This document shows, one piece after another, positions 1 through 14,512 of a DNA stretch of 64,000 nucleotides (its first letter is position 1; every line of letters begins with the position of its first letter). The position numbers were made by a program, and so were the translations under genes. Under the pieces are notes generated by a model. That model had not been told where the DNA came from, searched no databases, and saw only the letters and a program-made list of their open reading frames with translations. The stretch is from Schistocephalus solidus (lineage: Eukaryota; Platyhelminthes; Cestoda; Diphyllobothriidea; Diphyllobothriidae), in assembly GCA_017591395.1 (NCBI GenBank), contig WEDG01001030.1:171001-235000 (forward strand), in the 5' to 3' direction.

Positions 1-1229
1 GGATTTTCTGAGACTGTCTCTTGCCAGAGTAGGCCTAGCCCATCGACCTTAGGTGAAAATTCGTCGCCGTGTGATGCAACCTAAATACAGACAGGTATTT
101 ACTTTAAAATTACCGGTGGTGGTTACAGTTCTCCCAATGGTAATACGTCTACTCGATAGAGAGGAAGATACGGATTCTTGAATGCAGTCTAGAAGAAGGA
201 AAGGCTATCGTTGCGACAACGAATTTTATTGGCATAACGATTTGGATTCTTACTTGAATCCCCATCGGAGACAGTAGTAGATAAAGGTTATGGGCGCATA
301 ATGCAGGCAGTATCTACAGGATCAGATGCCGGGCAACTACCTGCATATTATAATCAAATGCTTCCGCATTATCTGCCGGAGATCGTATTCAGCGCGATTG
401 TCCTTTGTTTGTTCGTTCGTATGCGAGTGGCTACATGCAGTAATTTTGTAATGTTTTTGATTATTGACCTGCTGATTATTCGGCTGTTTGGCTTGCGATA
501 CTGTCACTGGGAGTTGTGTTCGCCCGAGGCCTTCTGGCATGATTAACCACTCTCTCCAAGCATAGTCATTGCGCTTGTCAATCAAATGCTCTTTGAAAAA
601 TCCTTATTCATGCATCTCACTGCACATTCTGGTCTTGTCAAGCTTCAAGTTGTGGTTGGGTGCCATCGAATGAACCTCTACCTGATAGCTGACGTTATTC
701 TCTGCATTACTGCTGCATGCTCTTTCATACGCGTTGAGATTATTCAATCATGTTCTCTGACCTGCGTCCATCTGTATTATCTCTGACTGGGCCTAATGAG
801 GGGTTCGAATGAGCCTACAGAAATCTTTCAAAATATAATTTTTATTCCAGCTGTTGCCGTTCCTTCCTTTGAATTTTATTATTGTAGTTAGTGCTGATGA
901 TGTTGTTAGAAGTATTAGAAGTATTATTTAAGTGATGATCATCGTAGTCATAGTAGTAGCAGTAGTGGCGTTAGTTAACTTTAATTTAGAAATCGGTTTC
1001 GTACTAGTTTCCTGGCGGAACGGGGTTCATGCGAGCACGCGTCAGAACGGCGCATACTTGTGCACGTTGGTGCCAATCAGAACGCAGCCAATCCGGCCAG
1101 TGCGTTGTTTGGTCGTCCGATGGCCTTAAAAAATTCCCGATACCCAGTTTCACACAACATACAAAAAGCGTTGACACCACATCGTCGCTTAGACTCACAC
1201 TCGCAAAGCACTCTCCGTGGATTTCTGGA
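1..1229. other. Sequence upstream of the signal-peptide exon
   Basis: No gene is supported here. The 301-546 and 1029-1361 open frames are short and show no family signal, apart from the part of the latter annotated as exon 1. The promoter and 5' UTR of the large gene should lie here, but I see no convincing TATA box or initiator, so the transcription start is unknown. A short GTA/GTAGTC-rich stretch lies at about 930-970. Confidence 0.4.
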
Positions 1230-1338
1230 ATGCCTCCGCCGGCCGCGAAACGGGATTCTGGCCGGTCTCTGGGGCTAGTCCTTGCCGCAGCCCTTGTACT
1301 TCTTTCTTGCGCAACAACCAAAACTCTTGGTAAAACCC
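1230..1338 (+). CDS. Exon 1: signal peptide of a large secreted/surface protein
   Basis: The ATG at 1230 opens about 36 codons. A basic, Pro/Arg-containing start (MPPPAAKRDSGRS) leads into a hydrophobic core (LGLVLAAALVLLSCA), the layout of a secretory signal peptide, with a plausible cleavage after SCA. The open frame extends upstream, but this ATG is the one directly before the signal core. The exon ends at a strong donor (CCC|GTAAGT at 1339) with one base carried over. A weaker donor, GTAAAA at 1330, is in the same phase. Exon 2 starts with exactly the two bases needed to complete the split codon. Linking it to exon 2 across almost 20 kb is inference from phase. An isolated signal-peptide-like frame could arise by chance, but the donor and phase match favour a real exon. 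Confidence 0.55.
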
Positions 1339-4300
1339 GTAAGTGTACAGCAGTTCACTAGGGCAGTAACTTACTCTCCAAACTACTGCTCTGTTAGCAT
1401 TATTCCACTATTATTTATTTGCCTCATTCGCATACTCTGACTACGCTGTTATCACATGCTACCTAATTTAGAGCACAACAAGCGTCTCTAATCTGGTCAT
1501 ACATATGCCAGGAAGTTATAAGTGGCCTCCGTGGATTTACTACATAAGAGAAGGACAGCTAGCTTAACAAAATGAAACAGCACGCGTGCAAATTAATCTC
1601 TAAAATTACCTTTAACCCATCCTTACATCTTTTTAAGGGTGATTCGTACGCAGAATACCAAAATATGTTTTGCTCTTCTACAAGCAGCGTTTTAAGGAGC
1701 AGATATTTTGGCTATTTTTCCATTAGTTGCTATTAACTGCCTCACATAGGAGCGAGAAAAAGTAAGGTTAAATAGAGCTTTAAAGCACATCCAATTCAAA
1801 ATCCGTTCGAGGAGGTTGAGCTCAGAGGATCGAACTGGCCAAGAGGTTTCATTGGGTGTTGGGCTCTGGTTTTACATCCCGTGTAGATTGTAGCCGATGC
1901 ACTGTGACATTTTGCATAAGAATATGGTCACAGTCTTTGTCTGCTCAGTATAAATACCCTTCTGGATGATTCCATGCTAGCAATTAATGAATGGATAGCT
2001 TCATACGTACATACGTTTGAATATGTAGGGTTTCTTCATTTTCGATGCATTGTAACCCTACTTCGGTTGCGTCGAGGGTCCTTCAGTCATATTCTCGACG
2101 CCAAGCTCTCACTTATTTTTTTACAATTGAAGGTTATTACTGTCCCTTTCGGTGACTGTAGCTAGTCAAGGTGATCAGGGCCACATGCATATATGAATCA
2201 TTCTGTGTGCATCTGACTTAACAGCCACGCACACCAGATTTAATCACCAACCCACTGGTGTCATAGGCAGCTGCGAATTGCCAACTCACTAGAGAGCCGA
2301 AAGCTCTTTTTCATTCGGTCAAACTTTAGGGTTGCCCACGTACTTGGAGAAAAGGCTGTTTTGCCTAACATTGCACGTTCGTCAACAGAGATATGGTCAG
2401 CTTTTTGCTGTTTCAGACATTTAGTCAATTTGCCTTCTTCCATTTGTCTTTTTCAGCCCTTAATTCCGTTTGAGAGAGGCGTTTCGACTTACAAACCTTT
2501 CTCCATACAAATAAAAAGCCAAAATCTTCCTTAACATGTGATTATCTCAAAACGTAGAACTGCGTATTTCAGTAATCTTCCTCAAGTTAGGATAACACGT
2601 GTTTCATAGAAAGTGTGTTAGTTGAGACAAACATTTACGGAAATAATGCAAACGCCATTTGTGTACAGGTGGTGGCGTGGGTTCACTGCAAAGCTATGTG
2701 TGCACATTTCGACTTCCTGCTTGAAACAATCTGTCGTCGGCGCATGGTTGATCAATGTCGAGCCTAAATGACTTTGATGCAAGCAATTTCATCTAAAAAT
2801 CATCGAGCACATAGATAGGAATTAGATAGATGGCAGACGACAAATGCACTAGATTAATGGTTAGGAGCGCTCAAATTGAAAAGCTACCTGACTTGCGTTG
2901 GAAGCTTGAGTGTGCCATTGCCTGCGGTTAGTATATCACTAGTTAGTGGCGGCCAATACTTCATCAATGACCACTCCGGTGTCACATACCACTGTAAATA
3001 ACGTCTACGTTAATTGATGAAATGCCAAAAAGCACAAAGAGGACAAAGATGGTCACTTCCAGCTCATTAGCCTTCATCAGCCAACCAAAGTCTGACACTA
3101 TAATCTGATAGCCCGGAACACCAAACAGGATTCTTTGTTCATTAAACTTGGCAGTTAAAGTTCTACTTGTACACCTCAAGACAAATAACCCTTCAATGAC
3201 TGCAACGCTCATGTATGAGTTGGGTTTGGGATCGAGTGCCGGGAAATGAAAACTAGGTTTGAGCGTGACTTCATGATACTTAACAGATTCTACTGTCATA
3301 AGTTTTTTTTCTTTATTGCTGGGCATTATGACACTCTAGACTGAACTCAAAGGCACAATGGGAAGAATATTTTCCGTATTTCGAACTAGATTGTTCAACG
3401 ACGCTTCTGTGTTAAAATATGTATGAAAACTAACCAATTTCCTATTTATGATGTTAGTGATTATTGGCTTGTTTTCGATGATTTCGATATGCGTTTTGAG
3501 GCTCGAATATTTATTGCTCGTAAGAAATTTGACCATAGAGTAACGTTCGATCAAAAAACTGGCCTGATTCTTTCTTTATTGAGCCAGTTGGAGACAAATA
3601 TGTGGAATATTATCATAATTTAAAATGTTTTTCAGAGGCTCTCTTCTACTCTAAAGGATTAACAAGGTTTACGTTAAACGGCACAAGCGCTATCGTTTTT
3701 CAACCGCAAACGACAAAGTTCAACTTAAGCAATCGAAGAAAATGTTTTCCTAACTCCTTGTTGAAACGGATTGTTCACCAGGAATCCGCGAAATATGTTT
3801 ATATCACTTAAAGCACATCAGTGTCTTTCTGTCAACTATCCATTTACAAATACTCCGATACAAACCTGGCGCACAGAAAGGTACGAAATTAAAAGCATTT
3901 GCAAATGGCATCCCCAAAGTTGACCTAATTTTAAGCTGGAGTGCGCACGTTCCTTTGTGTCCGTCGGGTTCCATGCTGTATGACTGATGGACACTCCTGC
4001 CAGTTGACTTTGAATAAGGCTCCTTTTATCCAAAGGGACGAGAGGCTGTAACTTAACCATGAGCGTAGGCCGAATTATCCATCAGCTCAGTGTTAACATC
4101 TTCGATAGTCGCGGATGATCTTAAGAGTATGACGAGATACCAACCATAGAATACAGAACTGGCCATTTAATTGGCTATTTTCCTTAGTAGAACGCCTCAA
4201 CTGTGGCCGCTGATTTCATGAGGCCTCTGTTAAACTTCGTATGTCTGACAGCCACCGGAGCGGAACTACCTTCAGTTGAAGCACTACAAGATACTCTCAG

Positions 4301-7300
4301 CTGCCAATAACGAAGATGGGCTCACAATAGACATTTAGTTATGAGTACGGTAACACTTGTCTGTTCGTTAGGCACATACCGTATTGACTGAATTCCATTA
4401 GAAAAAAAATAGATATCAGATTTTGATACATTTGGATCGAAAAAGGACCGAGATGACGTCTCAGCGCTAACTAGATCAAAGCATAAAAACCCAATTGAAA
4501 TAATTCAGGCAAGATGTTGGCGCACAAATGGGTATATTTGCAGGCGTCGGTATTTATTGCACGACAGAAAAATTGTCATGTGCTACAGCTATTCATGAGC
4601 ATCAAACTTCACAGGACACTCGTGAGATCATTCGTGTAATTTACTGCCTATAAGCTTTTATTGAAGCCGCTTTAAAAGTGCACGCCATTATTACAAACAC
4701 TGCGTTTTCTCTGAGAATCAAAGGGCATCTTCGGAACTGCATAAGACAGTTAATGAATTTTCATAAACAAGTATACAACATGAAGTTTGGAACCTTACAT
4801 AAAACATTGGTTGCACTTTAAACCAAGCAGGAAGTTTAAACACAAACACACCTATGCAAACTGCAAATTTCCACAGCGACCCATCTTTTCTTACGGTGCT
4901 CCTAACGTCTCTCAGTAACATTTTTAACTATGAACGATTCTATGTTTGCACCTCCGCTAAAAAGATAAAAATATAAGTATCCAAAACATTTAAAGCATAG
5001 GGAGCCGCCAAACACAGATACTAATTAAAGCCCAGACAGATTTGCGCCGACATTTATTATATTTCAGAAAGCACATGCAAGAGGCTGAAGGACCCACAGG
5101 TAAGTCACACTCATCGCAACAGTGTCGTACGCAAAATGCGAGTTGGACAAATTCATGCTGATGTATAGGTTAAACACTTTAACGGGCAAAAACTTACTAC
5201 ATAGTAAGCGCATCAAAGCGATAAAAAGTAATGTCCTAAAGGGTTCCTTTCTATGTTTTGGTATATAGCGTACTGGTAAACTTTAAAGTGTGTACATCAT
5301 ACTCCTGAAATAGTTTAAAAAGTTTAACCTACAACTGCTATTCTCCGTTTGAGCGGCTTATTTTCAAATATGTTTAAAACGATCGCTAGCATTCTCAACC
5401 GCCAAACAGTCTTAGTGGTACTAAAATGCCTAACCCATCTTAACAAGCAGGGCTGTAGTTTTTTTCAATTTGTTGGTTTAAGTTACCATCTTTGAATAAA
5501 AAAAGCAAAGTTGAAAGGTAATCAGGAGTTTTAAATTATAAAGCCAATAACAGAAAGTAAATGCTTTAACAATTGTGCGTGAACGATTCACTTTCACTGA
5601 GGGGGGTTCACGCTGTGGGTTTAGAGAGTGGTATAGGAACCATTGGAAGCAACCTTTTGAAAAAGGCTGCCGGCATCTGCAAAGGACATCAAAACGCACT
5701 GATTGCCCCTAGAATTATAAATTCCACTGATCCCCGAAGTGATGGATGAAGTCTTAATTTTCTTAACCTTTCTGAAACTGGCAACCTAATGGCCAGTCAT
5801 CAGTGAACGTATAACTTGAACGTATAATCTTGGAAGCTTTGAAGCCAGAGCCGCATTACGATCAGAATTCTGTCGAAGGGACGCCATTTTACAAAGGGCT
5901 TCTTCGGAATGTGGGCTATCATTGTTCCATGCACAGTACTCGTTGGTTCCAACGTTAGAGTTGATATTCGTCCTGTTCGATGGAAAAAGAAATATATCAG
6001 CCCTTCTGGGTTTTCGAACCAAATTACTCCTGACATCTGAGTCTTTGCTGGCTACTAAGGGAATCTGCAAGGACATGAACGTCGAATAGTCTAGGTTGGT
6101 GCCTACTTAGCGCAAGTGATTGCAAGTAGTCCCGGAGTGTTTAATCTATGAGCCTCTGTGATTTAGGTCTATCCGCTTCCAGGAGCCTAAAGTGCAAAAC
6201 ATTCATAGCAACATCCCATAGGTTTACTTTTATGACGAGACCATCGAAGAAAGATAGAAAAATGATAAAGCAACGCGAAATCTCTAAGTCTCCATGGGCT
6301 CAGTTGAGCTGCCCTAAATATAGGGAAAACCCTTACATGCATTGCACTCGCAAGATACTGGAAATGGTGAAATGCGTTTTTTGTTCTAAGCATTACTTAA
6401 GTGTTGTTTTCATACTAGTTGTCTTGCAGCCTAATCCCAAGATATTCGTATGCAGAAAGCATACCCTGTATAAATATTCATTTAAGTAGTATTCAATTTC
6501 CCATTGCTTTTCAATGTCCTTATAAATTTCAAATATATTTTGTCAAAAACATGCACAAGCAGAATCTTTCTTGTACTTGGTTGGTAGAAAATGATGTCTT
6601 CTTCGAAATTTTAACTTGAAGAGAGGGTATACATCGGTTTTTAAAAAGTTTCTAAATTGATGAAAACATTAAAATCCTACCGGCAGTTACCTTTCAAGTT
6701 AACGTTTCGAAACTACATGCTGTATTAATGCTGCGTAAGGAAATTTTCGAACATTCCTCTACACTAATAAGAAGAGGCTACAAAGGGCTCCTAGAAAGTT
6801 CAATGGATTTGGCTTATGTTGTATACTTTATAGTTAACATTGATACGTTGACGGATACGATGTCTTGTGAATTAAAATTTAAAGTTCTTAAAAATCTCAT
6901 AATTTCAAACTATCCTTTGTTTAATTATAAGATTTGAAAAAGATATAATTTTACACCAAAACAGTATAAAAAAAGAATATTTCATGCATTTTTCCTTTGA
7001 AATATATCAAAATTTATAAGGGCATCGAAAATTGAAAACACACTCAATATGTAGCCAGTTTTTACAGGTATACTTTTCGCAGCGGTCCGAAAGAAGCATG
7101 TTCATAAACCATCGTCCTACCTAGACTGAAGATACTCACTATGTCAACACATCCGAGAATTGTTGTTCATATTTAATGAGACAGGAAATATACTGTAGGT
7201 GATCACTGACCACTCCATAAATACAAATTGCCTGCATTATCAATTGCAGTTATTCCATTTTATGAAAGAAAAATATTATCGTCAAACAGAGTGCTTTTAG

Positions 7301-10245
7301 TTGTCAGTGTGTGGTTTTATCTAACATTTACGTTTGACGTTGCTTACAGTGAACGAACCTTTTTTAAATTTGCAATAGTTGGCCGCTTAATAAGTGAGCT
7401 TAAACACACAGCATTAGCTTCAAAATGTCTTTTTTTCATTAGCTTAATTTTGCCGTTTCTGAAACGGAAGCAAAGCTCCTAATTCACCATCGGTCTTTTA
7501 GAGAATGCATCGTTTAATAAGCGCTTTACGCAGTAAATCTCACATACTTGCTGTAAACTGCGTAGAGCAAAACTGGATAATGGAAGATTCCTTGACGATG
7601 AAGATTTGTTTTCGTAAACTTCGAGCTGTCAGGTATTTCAGGCCGCTCTCAGAGAGAGTTTCGTGAGAAAAAAGATAATTTCTTCCACATTTGATCCTAA
7701 AGTTTATAGAAATTTACTAATTAAACAACTGTATCGATTTAAACTATCCTTAACCCTCTGAAATATTTATTTAAACTCTTTTACGGGAGATTCCACTAAA
7801 GACTGACTTGAATTCACATGGGGTGACGTATCACTAGGATTTTGCGAACCGATTTTTTATCTTTCGCTCCTTTTTAGTGTTTTTTTCTGCCAAAGAAGAT
7901 CAGGACTTAGAAACTGTAGAATAATGCTAAAGTTGTTATGAAAATGAAATATATTCATCTACATATATGAACCTATGAACAGATCCAGATAAGTCATAAC
8001 TCCAATATCATTAGTATTCTGATAAAAACGGACATCTCATGTAAAGTTAAAAGGCTGGTTTTCCCTAACGCGCGCCACCATGCTCTCATGGAACCTTCTA
8101 ACTACACGAGTTAATCGTTCTGGACGTCTGAACTTCGCCCCCAGTCATAATGGCTCACTGTTCCAAGGCTTTTGATAACCTAAAGAGGCCACTCTATTAG
8201 CTGGTACGCAGTTGTTGACGTTGTGATTTACAAATCTAGCATTCGCTGATCATTGTTACTGCATCGTATACCACTCTTTCGCAAGGGTTTCCTCTCTCAG
8301 CTGGGAATTCCTGTCATTGAGAAGATCCCTGAAATGTATTTTGCTTGCTGTGACGATGGAGGGAGTCTGTGGTGGTTGTCACAGATCGGACAGTCTCTTT
8401 TACATAAAGAGGCATAATGAGGATGTCCACGAGGCTTCGTAGCACTGATAGATGTCCCTGCAATCGCTGAAACTAGGCAACCAGTCAGCTTGGAATTTGA
8501 CAGCCACCGTGTCCGAAGACTTTGCTTGGACGTTAATGTGCACCCGCAATTTTCTGACGGACCTCCGTTCCACCTTCCTGATCGTCTTCCGTATTAAGGG
8601 CAGACGACAAGGGCTCATCTTGTTTTCCAATTGAGACAGTCTGCAGCTTGCATATCGGTGATGTAGAACGCCACTGACGTGCCCTGTTCAAAACTTCAGA
8701 ATCCACAGCTTCTCTGGCAACAAGATTGTATTGTCTAAGTTGAGTTATGGCCGAGGGCCGTTTTTTGTGGGCCGAAAAGTAGTTTGTCCTGGGCTTTCTC
8801 AGCCAAGCATTTCGCATCTCCTTCAGTTTGTGCTGCTGCCACAATTCAGGTCTGTTTGCGCCAGCTCTCTTTATTCAATAACTTTTTACATTGCCCGCTT
8901 GAATTGATAAATTTGAAATTCTTGTATAGCTGTCGTGGAGAAAATGACGTAAAGGTGAGCTTGGGAACACTCTTCGTTACAATACAGAAGAAGAGTTTTG
9001 CGTGGAACTTGTTAGAAGAGAGGAGAAAGCCAATGAAAAAAAAAAACTTATCCCTCAGCTCCCAAAAATAGTAAGCCATGACCGCTTGGAAACGGCAAAT
9101 CTCAGCTAGGAGGATTGATAATGAGCAAGGAAAATCAGAGTGCAACAGGAGCAATGGGAAAGAACAGGGACCATTTTTTTTCTAGTTCGGTCTCTACTCA
9201 CCAGTATCACTGATGGCATCACAAATTTCGCAACTGGCTGTCAAATTGCTACGGAATATTGCTTCCAACTGCCAAAGATCTCAGTGTACTTTACGAAAGA
9301 AAGTATCTTAGAAAGTTAAGTTCTTTGCTCTACTAAGTTCTGATAGTAAAATGAGAACTGGAGATCAACAGTTAGAAATAAAAACCTACCGTGTGCCCTG
9401 TCCATATCTGAGCCATGACTAGATGATGATTGCACATGTTATTTCACTTCTTTGGGAAATGGTCTGCGTTCTTGGTTGGATTTGACCCTACGACAGCGAG
9501 GAGACGGCTTTTGTAGTTTCACCTTTTTAATCACCTGAGTTACGATTCCTCAGGACGCAAATCATCCGAAAAGGGGTCATGTAAACTGGTCATTTTACGG
9601 GTAAATGATATTTTATGTTTATGGAGTCCAGACAGTCGTCCGGTAACTAAAAAACAGGCTATGTTGAGCTTTTTCGGAAAAAATACCTTCAAACTTCTTT
9701 ATGCCCTGCTGAAATTTCGATACTCGATTCTGCTGAAATGCTGATTGTTTATCAGTAGGTCATATAAATATACAAAACTGAATGTTACAGGGGGGATAAA
9801 CGTCGTCTTTTATGACAAAAGTAATGTAATCCTGGCTGCAGCCCAAAAACTATGCTCAATGCGGAAACTGTCGATCAAAGAACACACCTTGGTTCATTTG
9901 CCTGAAAGCAAAACCCACTTGTTTCCCACCTGCGTCGTTCCCTGGGTATTTTTTCACACGCGGTGGATGGAATATCATTTGAATTTTGTACGAGCGTAGT
10001 TCCGCATAGTTAATTAGTCACTTATGACGTAACTGCAGAGCCGCTTCGCAGTTCCTCGCCCTCCCCCGACCCCTCTGATCCACCCCCGCTCCACTGGAGG
10101 ATGGTGTAGCAGAGGACTGGTTCGAAAGGATAATTGCTCTGAAGGATGCACGAGTGATACCAAACTGTCTAGGCCTCGCCTCACCCATGCATACAGGCCG
10201 ATTTAGTGTTTAAATCTTGGGCTTTATCTGTCTGTGTGTATGTTA

Positions 10246-10275
10246 GTGCGTGCGTGCGTGCGTGCGTGCGTGCGT
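10246..10275. repeat. GTGC tetranucleotide microsatellite
   Basis: About seven tandem GTGC units, ending in a degenerate GTAC unit. Simple repeat within putative intron 1. Confidence 0.9.
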
Positions 10276-10926
10276 ACGAGTGGTGCGTAGGGCGCTTCCT
10301 TTGATTCAATCCACCGCTTTCCACATGCAAATGTTCACTCTCACTGCCCTTTATTTGTTGCTGTGTGCCAAATAAATTGCCCGAGTCAAATGTCAGTGCC
10401 AAAGGGAATCACAGGATATGCAAAGTTACTCACTTTGTAAACCCAGACGACAACTGACAACGCAGGGGTATCATTTTCTGGACATGGATGTTTTGTTTGT
10501 AAACGACGCGTTCATCTAGTAGACTCAGTTGAAGTACTTTCTTACTATCGTCCACTTTCAGTTTAGTTCGATTTACGTCTAAGAAATTAGTCGGGAAAAA
10601 GGCAAAATTAAAATGTGCACGCATTCTTTGCTTGTCTATTTTTCTCGTTGAAGTACCAGAGTGTTGGCCTGAGGAAATGTAGTTTGCATTAAAAAGCATA
10701 ATTTTTTTCGTGAGAAACTTCGCGATCATGGTGGGGTTCAGATATACGACAAAAAGAACATGAAATGAGGGCAGCTAATGTTTAAACTACATATGTCAGG
10801 AGGCCCAATGGGCAGCCGTGATTTTCTCACCCAACCTGCTACAACGTAAGAAATCCGCCAATTGTGATAGAGTTAGCCAACAGCACAGACAGGATTTCTT
10901 AGGTAGTAAATGCAGAATCAATCTCA

Positions 10927-11005
10927 GGGCCTCATAGCTCAAGTGATTGGTGCGTTGACTGTAATTAAGTCTCAATATTGCTGTCGTGTGTTCGAAGCTC
11001 ACCTA
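10927..11005 (+). mobile_element. tRNA-derived SINE head (family 2)
   Basis: The stretch reads like a decayed tRNA. An A-box-like CTCATAGCTCAAGTGATTGG is followed about 45 bases later by the B-box-like GTGTTCGAAGCTCACC. The order of blocks (CATAGCTCA, GCGTTGACTGTA, GTTCGAA) matches the copy at 56150-56445, which supports a dispersed SINE family. The anticodon stem does not pair well, so a functional tRNA is unlikely. Confidence 0.6.
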
Positions 11006-11772
11006 AACACACAGATGTTTGATACTTAGGTTACATTAATCATTTAAATATTCAAAAGAATGCCTATTAAGGTGGTATATAATCGAATATTGAACCTCAT
11101 CGTGAATTTTGAGCATTTGGCTGAAGGTACAACATTTTGACAGTCACAACAGATATGATAACTATCCTGCCTGGAAAGCAACTTAAACTGCGTATATTGA
11201 CGCGAATGATTTTCACTTGCATGGGTTAAATGTAGATTTGTACCAACTAAGAATTACAGGTTCAATGATATAAACGTTAGTACGCATGAAACTGAAGTTT
11301 GCATTTCAACTAGGACACTTGGTAGCAACTGTCTTCCTTCATAAACTTTTAATCTGTCAAAATTATTCAATCAGAATAAAATAAAATAATATATTATTCG
11401 TTTTAATGTTCCGTGCTGTCTGAAAATTTCGTAATATTTGAGTGTTGTGGAATGAAAACTCGAATAAACTGAGAACCAGGCTTACCAGAAAAATGTTTTG
11501 CGTAACAGAACTGCGAATATCATTTACGAAATTCGTTTTCGAGTAGATGTGCAGCATTCGCTAAAACGTTCCCTTGTGGGGTGCATGAAAGTGCTGTAAA
11601 CTGCTTAATTCTTACGTTTAGCAGTTGAATTAAAATTAAAATTTGGTTCAAGGTCAAGCATGATTTGCGTGCTATACTATCATCTTCCCAGATATTATGA
11701 ATGTACAAGTAAACTGTAACAAGCGCTGGCATGTCTCAGAGTTATTCATTGATGACGAGACGGCAAGACAAC

Positions 11773-11940
11773 GAGCCCGTGCCTCAATTGTTAGAGAACA
11801 GGACTTCTGATCAGCACGTCACGTGTTCTAGCCAGGTGTGGGGCATCACCTGGGTTGAACTTAACTGGCTGATGAATGGTAAATAATTCAGCAATGCCCA
11901 TTCCAGTCTCTCTAGTTTTGTCGGCATTGGTAATCAGGTC
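11773..11940 (+). mobile_element. tRNA-derived SINE (family 1)
   Basis: The tRNA-like head has an A-box-like segment (GTGCCTCAATTGTTAGAG), an anticodon-loop segment (GGACTTCTGATCAGCA) and a B-box-like segment (GTCACGTGTTCTAGCC). The body contains GGGTTGAAC, GGCTGATGA, ATTCCAGTCTCTCTAG and TTTTGTCGGCATTG. The same blocks in the same order occur at 20698-20848, and partly on the minus strand at 12955-13072. Three diverged copies in one window indicate an old dispersed family transcribed by RNA polymerase III. Confidence 0.75.
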
Positions 11941-12954
11941 TAAGCGTGTCTGACCCAAGGGCTAAATAATAAATGGCTCAATAAATGAACTATTTCTTTG
12001 TACGCCGTTGATTATAGCGGCAAGAAAGGCTGTAGAGGCATGCAGCTTTTCACAGAGAGAGAGAGAGAGACAATGTAATCTACAAACGGTAGCGTGCCGA
12101 AGCACGGAAGCTCTCAGTCCCATGTCAGCATGCTTTCGCAACCATGGCTGGTAGACAGGGGGCATCAACTACAATTAGCCCAACAGTCTGAACGGCGGTG
12201 TGAAAAATTCCAGTTATTCCTGGTTATAAATTAATCTCAACAGGTTTCATGGGCCGGAAGACTGTGCTTTTCTCCTGCTTCGCAGTCCAGCATTAAAAAA
12301 GCGTCATCAAACTTAACCGCCCTTGTGCCATTTAATTTCCCCTACGTATATTCTGAGAGGTGGGCGAAATCAGATATTGGATAATCACTTAATTTATTTG
12401 CATTAAGCGTGTAAAACTTAGCAACACCTGTTCTCGCCTGCATATCAATAATACTAATCGGTACAACAACTCGGTAGTCTATTGGAAATCATCAGGCCTT
12501 ACGAAAGCTCTAGCATGATATCATTTCCTCCAATGGTTGCAGCAAACTTTGCGTGCAGGATCACTTAACAGCATTGCCTTTAGCAATTTAACCTAAACGT
12601 TTTCTCTGTTTTTTAAAACATGCTTAATAAAGGGTGCATTCAGTGGACTATGTACCGTTTATTTTGTGGACTAAAACTTCCTTTTCTTTCTTTTACTTCC
12701 TAACTTTAAGTTTACTGGAATCGTCATCCCACTTTTACCGCATTTTGAGGCTGTCTTGCTTGTGGTAGTCTGGTAGAGCAATTAATTACATGACAATGTG
12801 GAATAGATACCAATCACGGCAAGGGAAGCCGAGATATCTACGGCTATTTAACTTGTCAATGTGAATAAATCATATTAAAACCCTAGTTTTTAAAGCATTT
12901 TTTCTGTTCCACTACTGATAGCTTTGACCCTGCCTGCTCCAGCTTAAAACTTTA

Positions 12955-13072
12955 CTCATTACTCATTAGCTGGAATCAGCAAGTGATACCCAACATCAGG
13001 TGTTGTGGCACCCGAGGCTCGCGAGCTGTTGGTTAGAAGTCTAACGCTCTAACCTACTGCGCCACGAGCTCG
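12955..13072 (-). mobile_element. tRNA-derived SINE (family 1), minus strand
   Basis: On the minus strand this reads CTCGTGGCGCAGTAGGTTAG (D-arm/A-box), an anticodon arm with TCT in the loop, a degenerate T-arm and then GGTGCCACAACACCTGATG and TTGGGTATCACTTGCTGAT. The last blocks match the body of the 20698-20848 copy. The T-arm has no intact GGTTCGA, so this is a SINE head and not a working tRNA-Arg. Confidence 0.65.
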
Positions 13073-14451
13073 TTCAGTTGGCGGGATTGATAGGAAATAG
13101 TAACAATGGTAGATAATGGCTTCAATATTTTCGAAGGCATATAACTATACATTGATAATGCATGAAACTACTAAAAGTCTGACCTCAGACTTTTTTAGTT
13201 ACTCATTAGGGCTAAAGGCTACGGTGAATGTAACCTTACCTAGTGAATTTATCCTCCAGAACAACATCAAACGTGGTTATGCGATGTGGGCCAATAGCTG
13301 GGCAAAACAAAATAAGATTGTTCTTTCTATAGCATAAAATAACTCATTTTCCTTTAACTATCAAAGATTACCTGCCGGGGTCAAGTGGCATTGACCCTGA
13401 CAACTGCACCCATCTTTCCACTGAACCACGCGCAATATTTTATCCAAACCCCTGAGCCCTCACTAAGTAGTACTCTTTAAATGTCTCCATGTTTATGTTT
13501 AAAAGGAATGATTTATTTTCATAGCTCGGTCTTAATGCAGTTGATTTTAACAGCAAGATCAGTTACTGTAGACCGTCATGTGAGTTCATTTTCATATCTC
13601 TCGATGCAAACGGATTATAATATCTAGCATAACACTCTAATAACTTACTTGGCTGTTTTATCCAGTCAGGTTGCTTTCGATTGCTTATCGCTTGGAGACC
13701 ATCTACATTCTTGACTGCAGACTAATAACCAAATAATAGCCATATTTACTGTTACTTCTTATGAATATATAAAGACATCTAGGTAAGGATTAAATGTGAT
13801 ATGTTAATAGGCTTCGTAGAAATTCCCCAAGATTTTGTAGATTCTCTAGCTCATGGAATTTTATGAATAACACAGGATAATGTTACGCAAAATCAGCGCA
13901 CGCTATGACCTCGAAAGTCTTACAGCAGTAAAGAAACGACCATTTTTAAAACGAAGGCGTATTGAACTTTACAAATAAGTATTTAGGTGCTTAGAAATGT
14001 GGACAATTTAGGAAACGTGAAAAATTGGTGTAACTAAGTAAATGTCATGTTTCAGATGTCCAGAAAGCCTGCAAAACAACTTATGAATAAAGCAGCACCA
14101 GGATAATTACATTCAAAGATTTTCATTTGGTGCAATTTGCGCATACATATTCTTCCAGATTGTGGATAATGTAAAGTATACCCTTTGACAAAAACCCAAA
14201 ATTTAAGCATATATTCGAACACAGTTTCTGGAGAATTGGCTGTCTCTTCATTCCATTACCACATTGCCTGAGACGCAATTGACTAGAGCAAACATATTTT
14301 CGCTTTATTGCGCCGATTTCGCTAAGTGACGTACCAAGTGAAAACGCTTAATGTGTTTCAAGTAACCCATTTACCTGTACATTCCTTAGCACCAAACTTA
14401 TTTTTTCCTCTAAGCACAAAATTCAAACAACGGGCGATTTCATTAAAAAAT

Positions 14452-14452
14452 A

Positions 14453-14508
<56 letters not shown>
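14452..14508. repeat. AT dinucleotide microsatellite
   Basis: An almost pure (AT)n run of about 55 bases in putative intron 1. Confidence 0.95.

Positions 14509-14512
<4 letters not shown>

Noticed and set aside
8400..8844. Overlapping minus-strand frames, possible retroelement fragment
   Set aside because: No reverse transcriptase or endonuclease motif could be identified, and the two frames overlap in conflicting phases.
13001..13072. Functional tRNA-Arg(TCT) on the minus strand
   Set aside because: The T-arm lacks an intact GGTTCGA loop, the acceptor stem does not pair convincingly, and the downstream body is shared with SINE copies.
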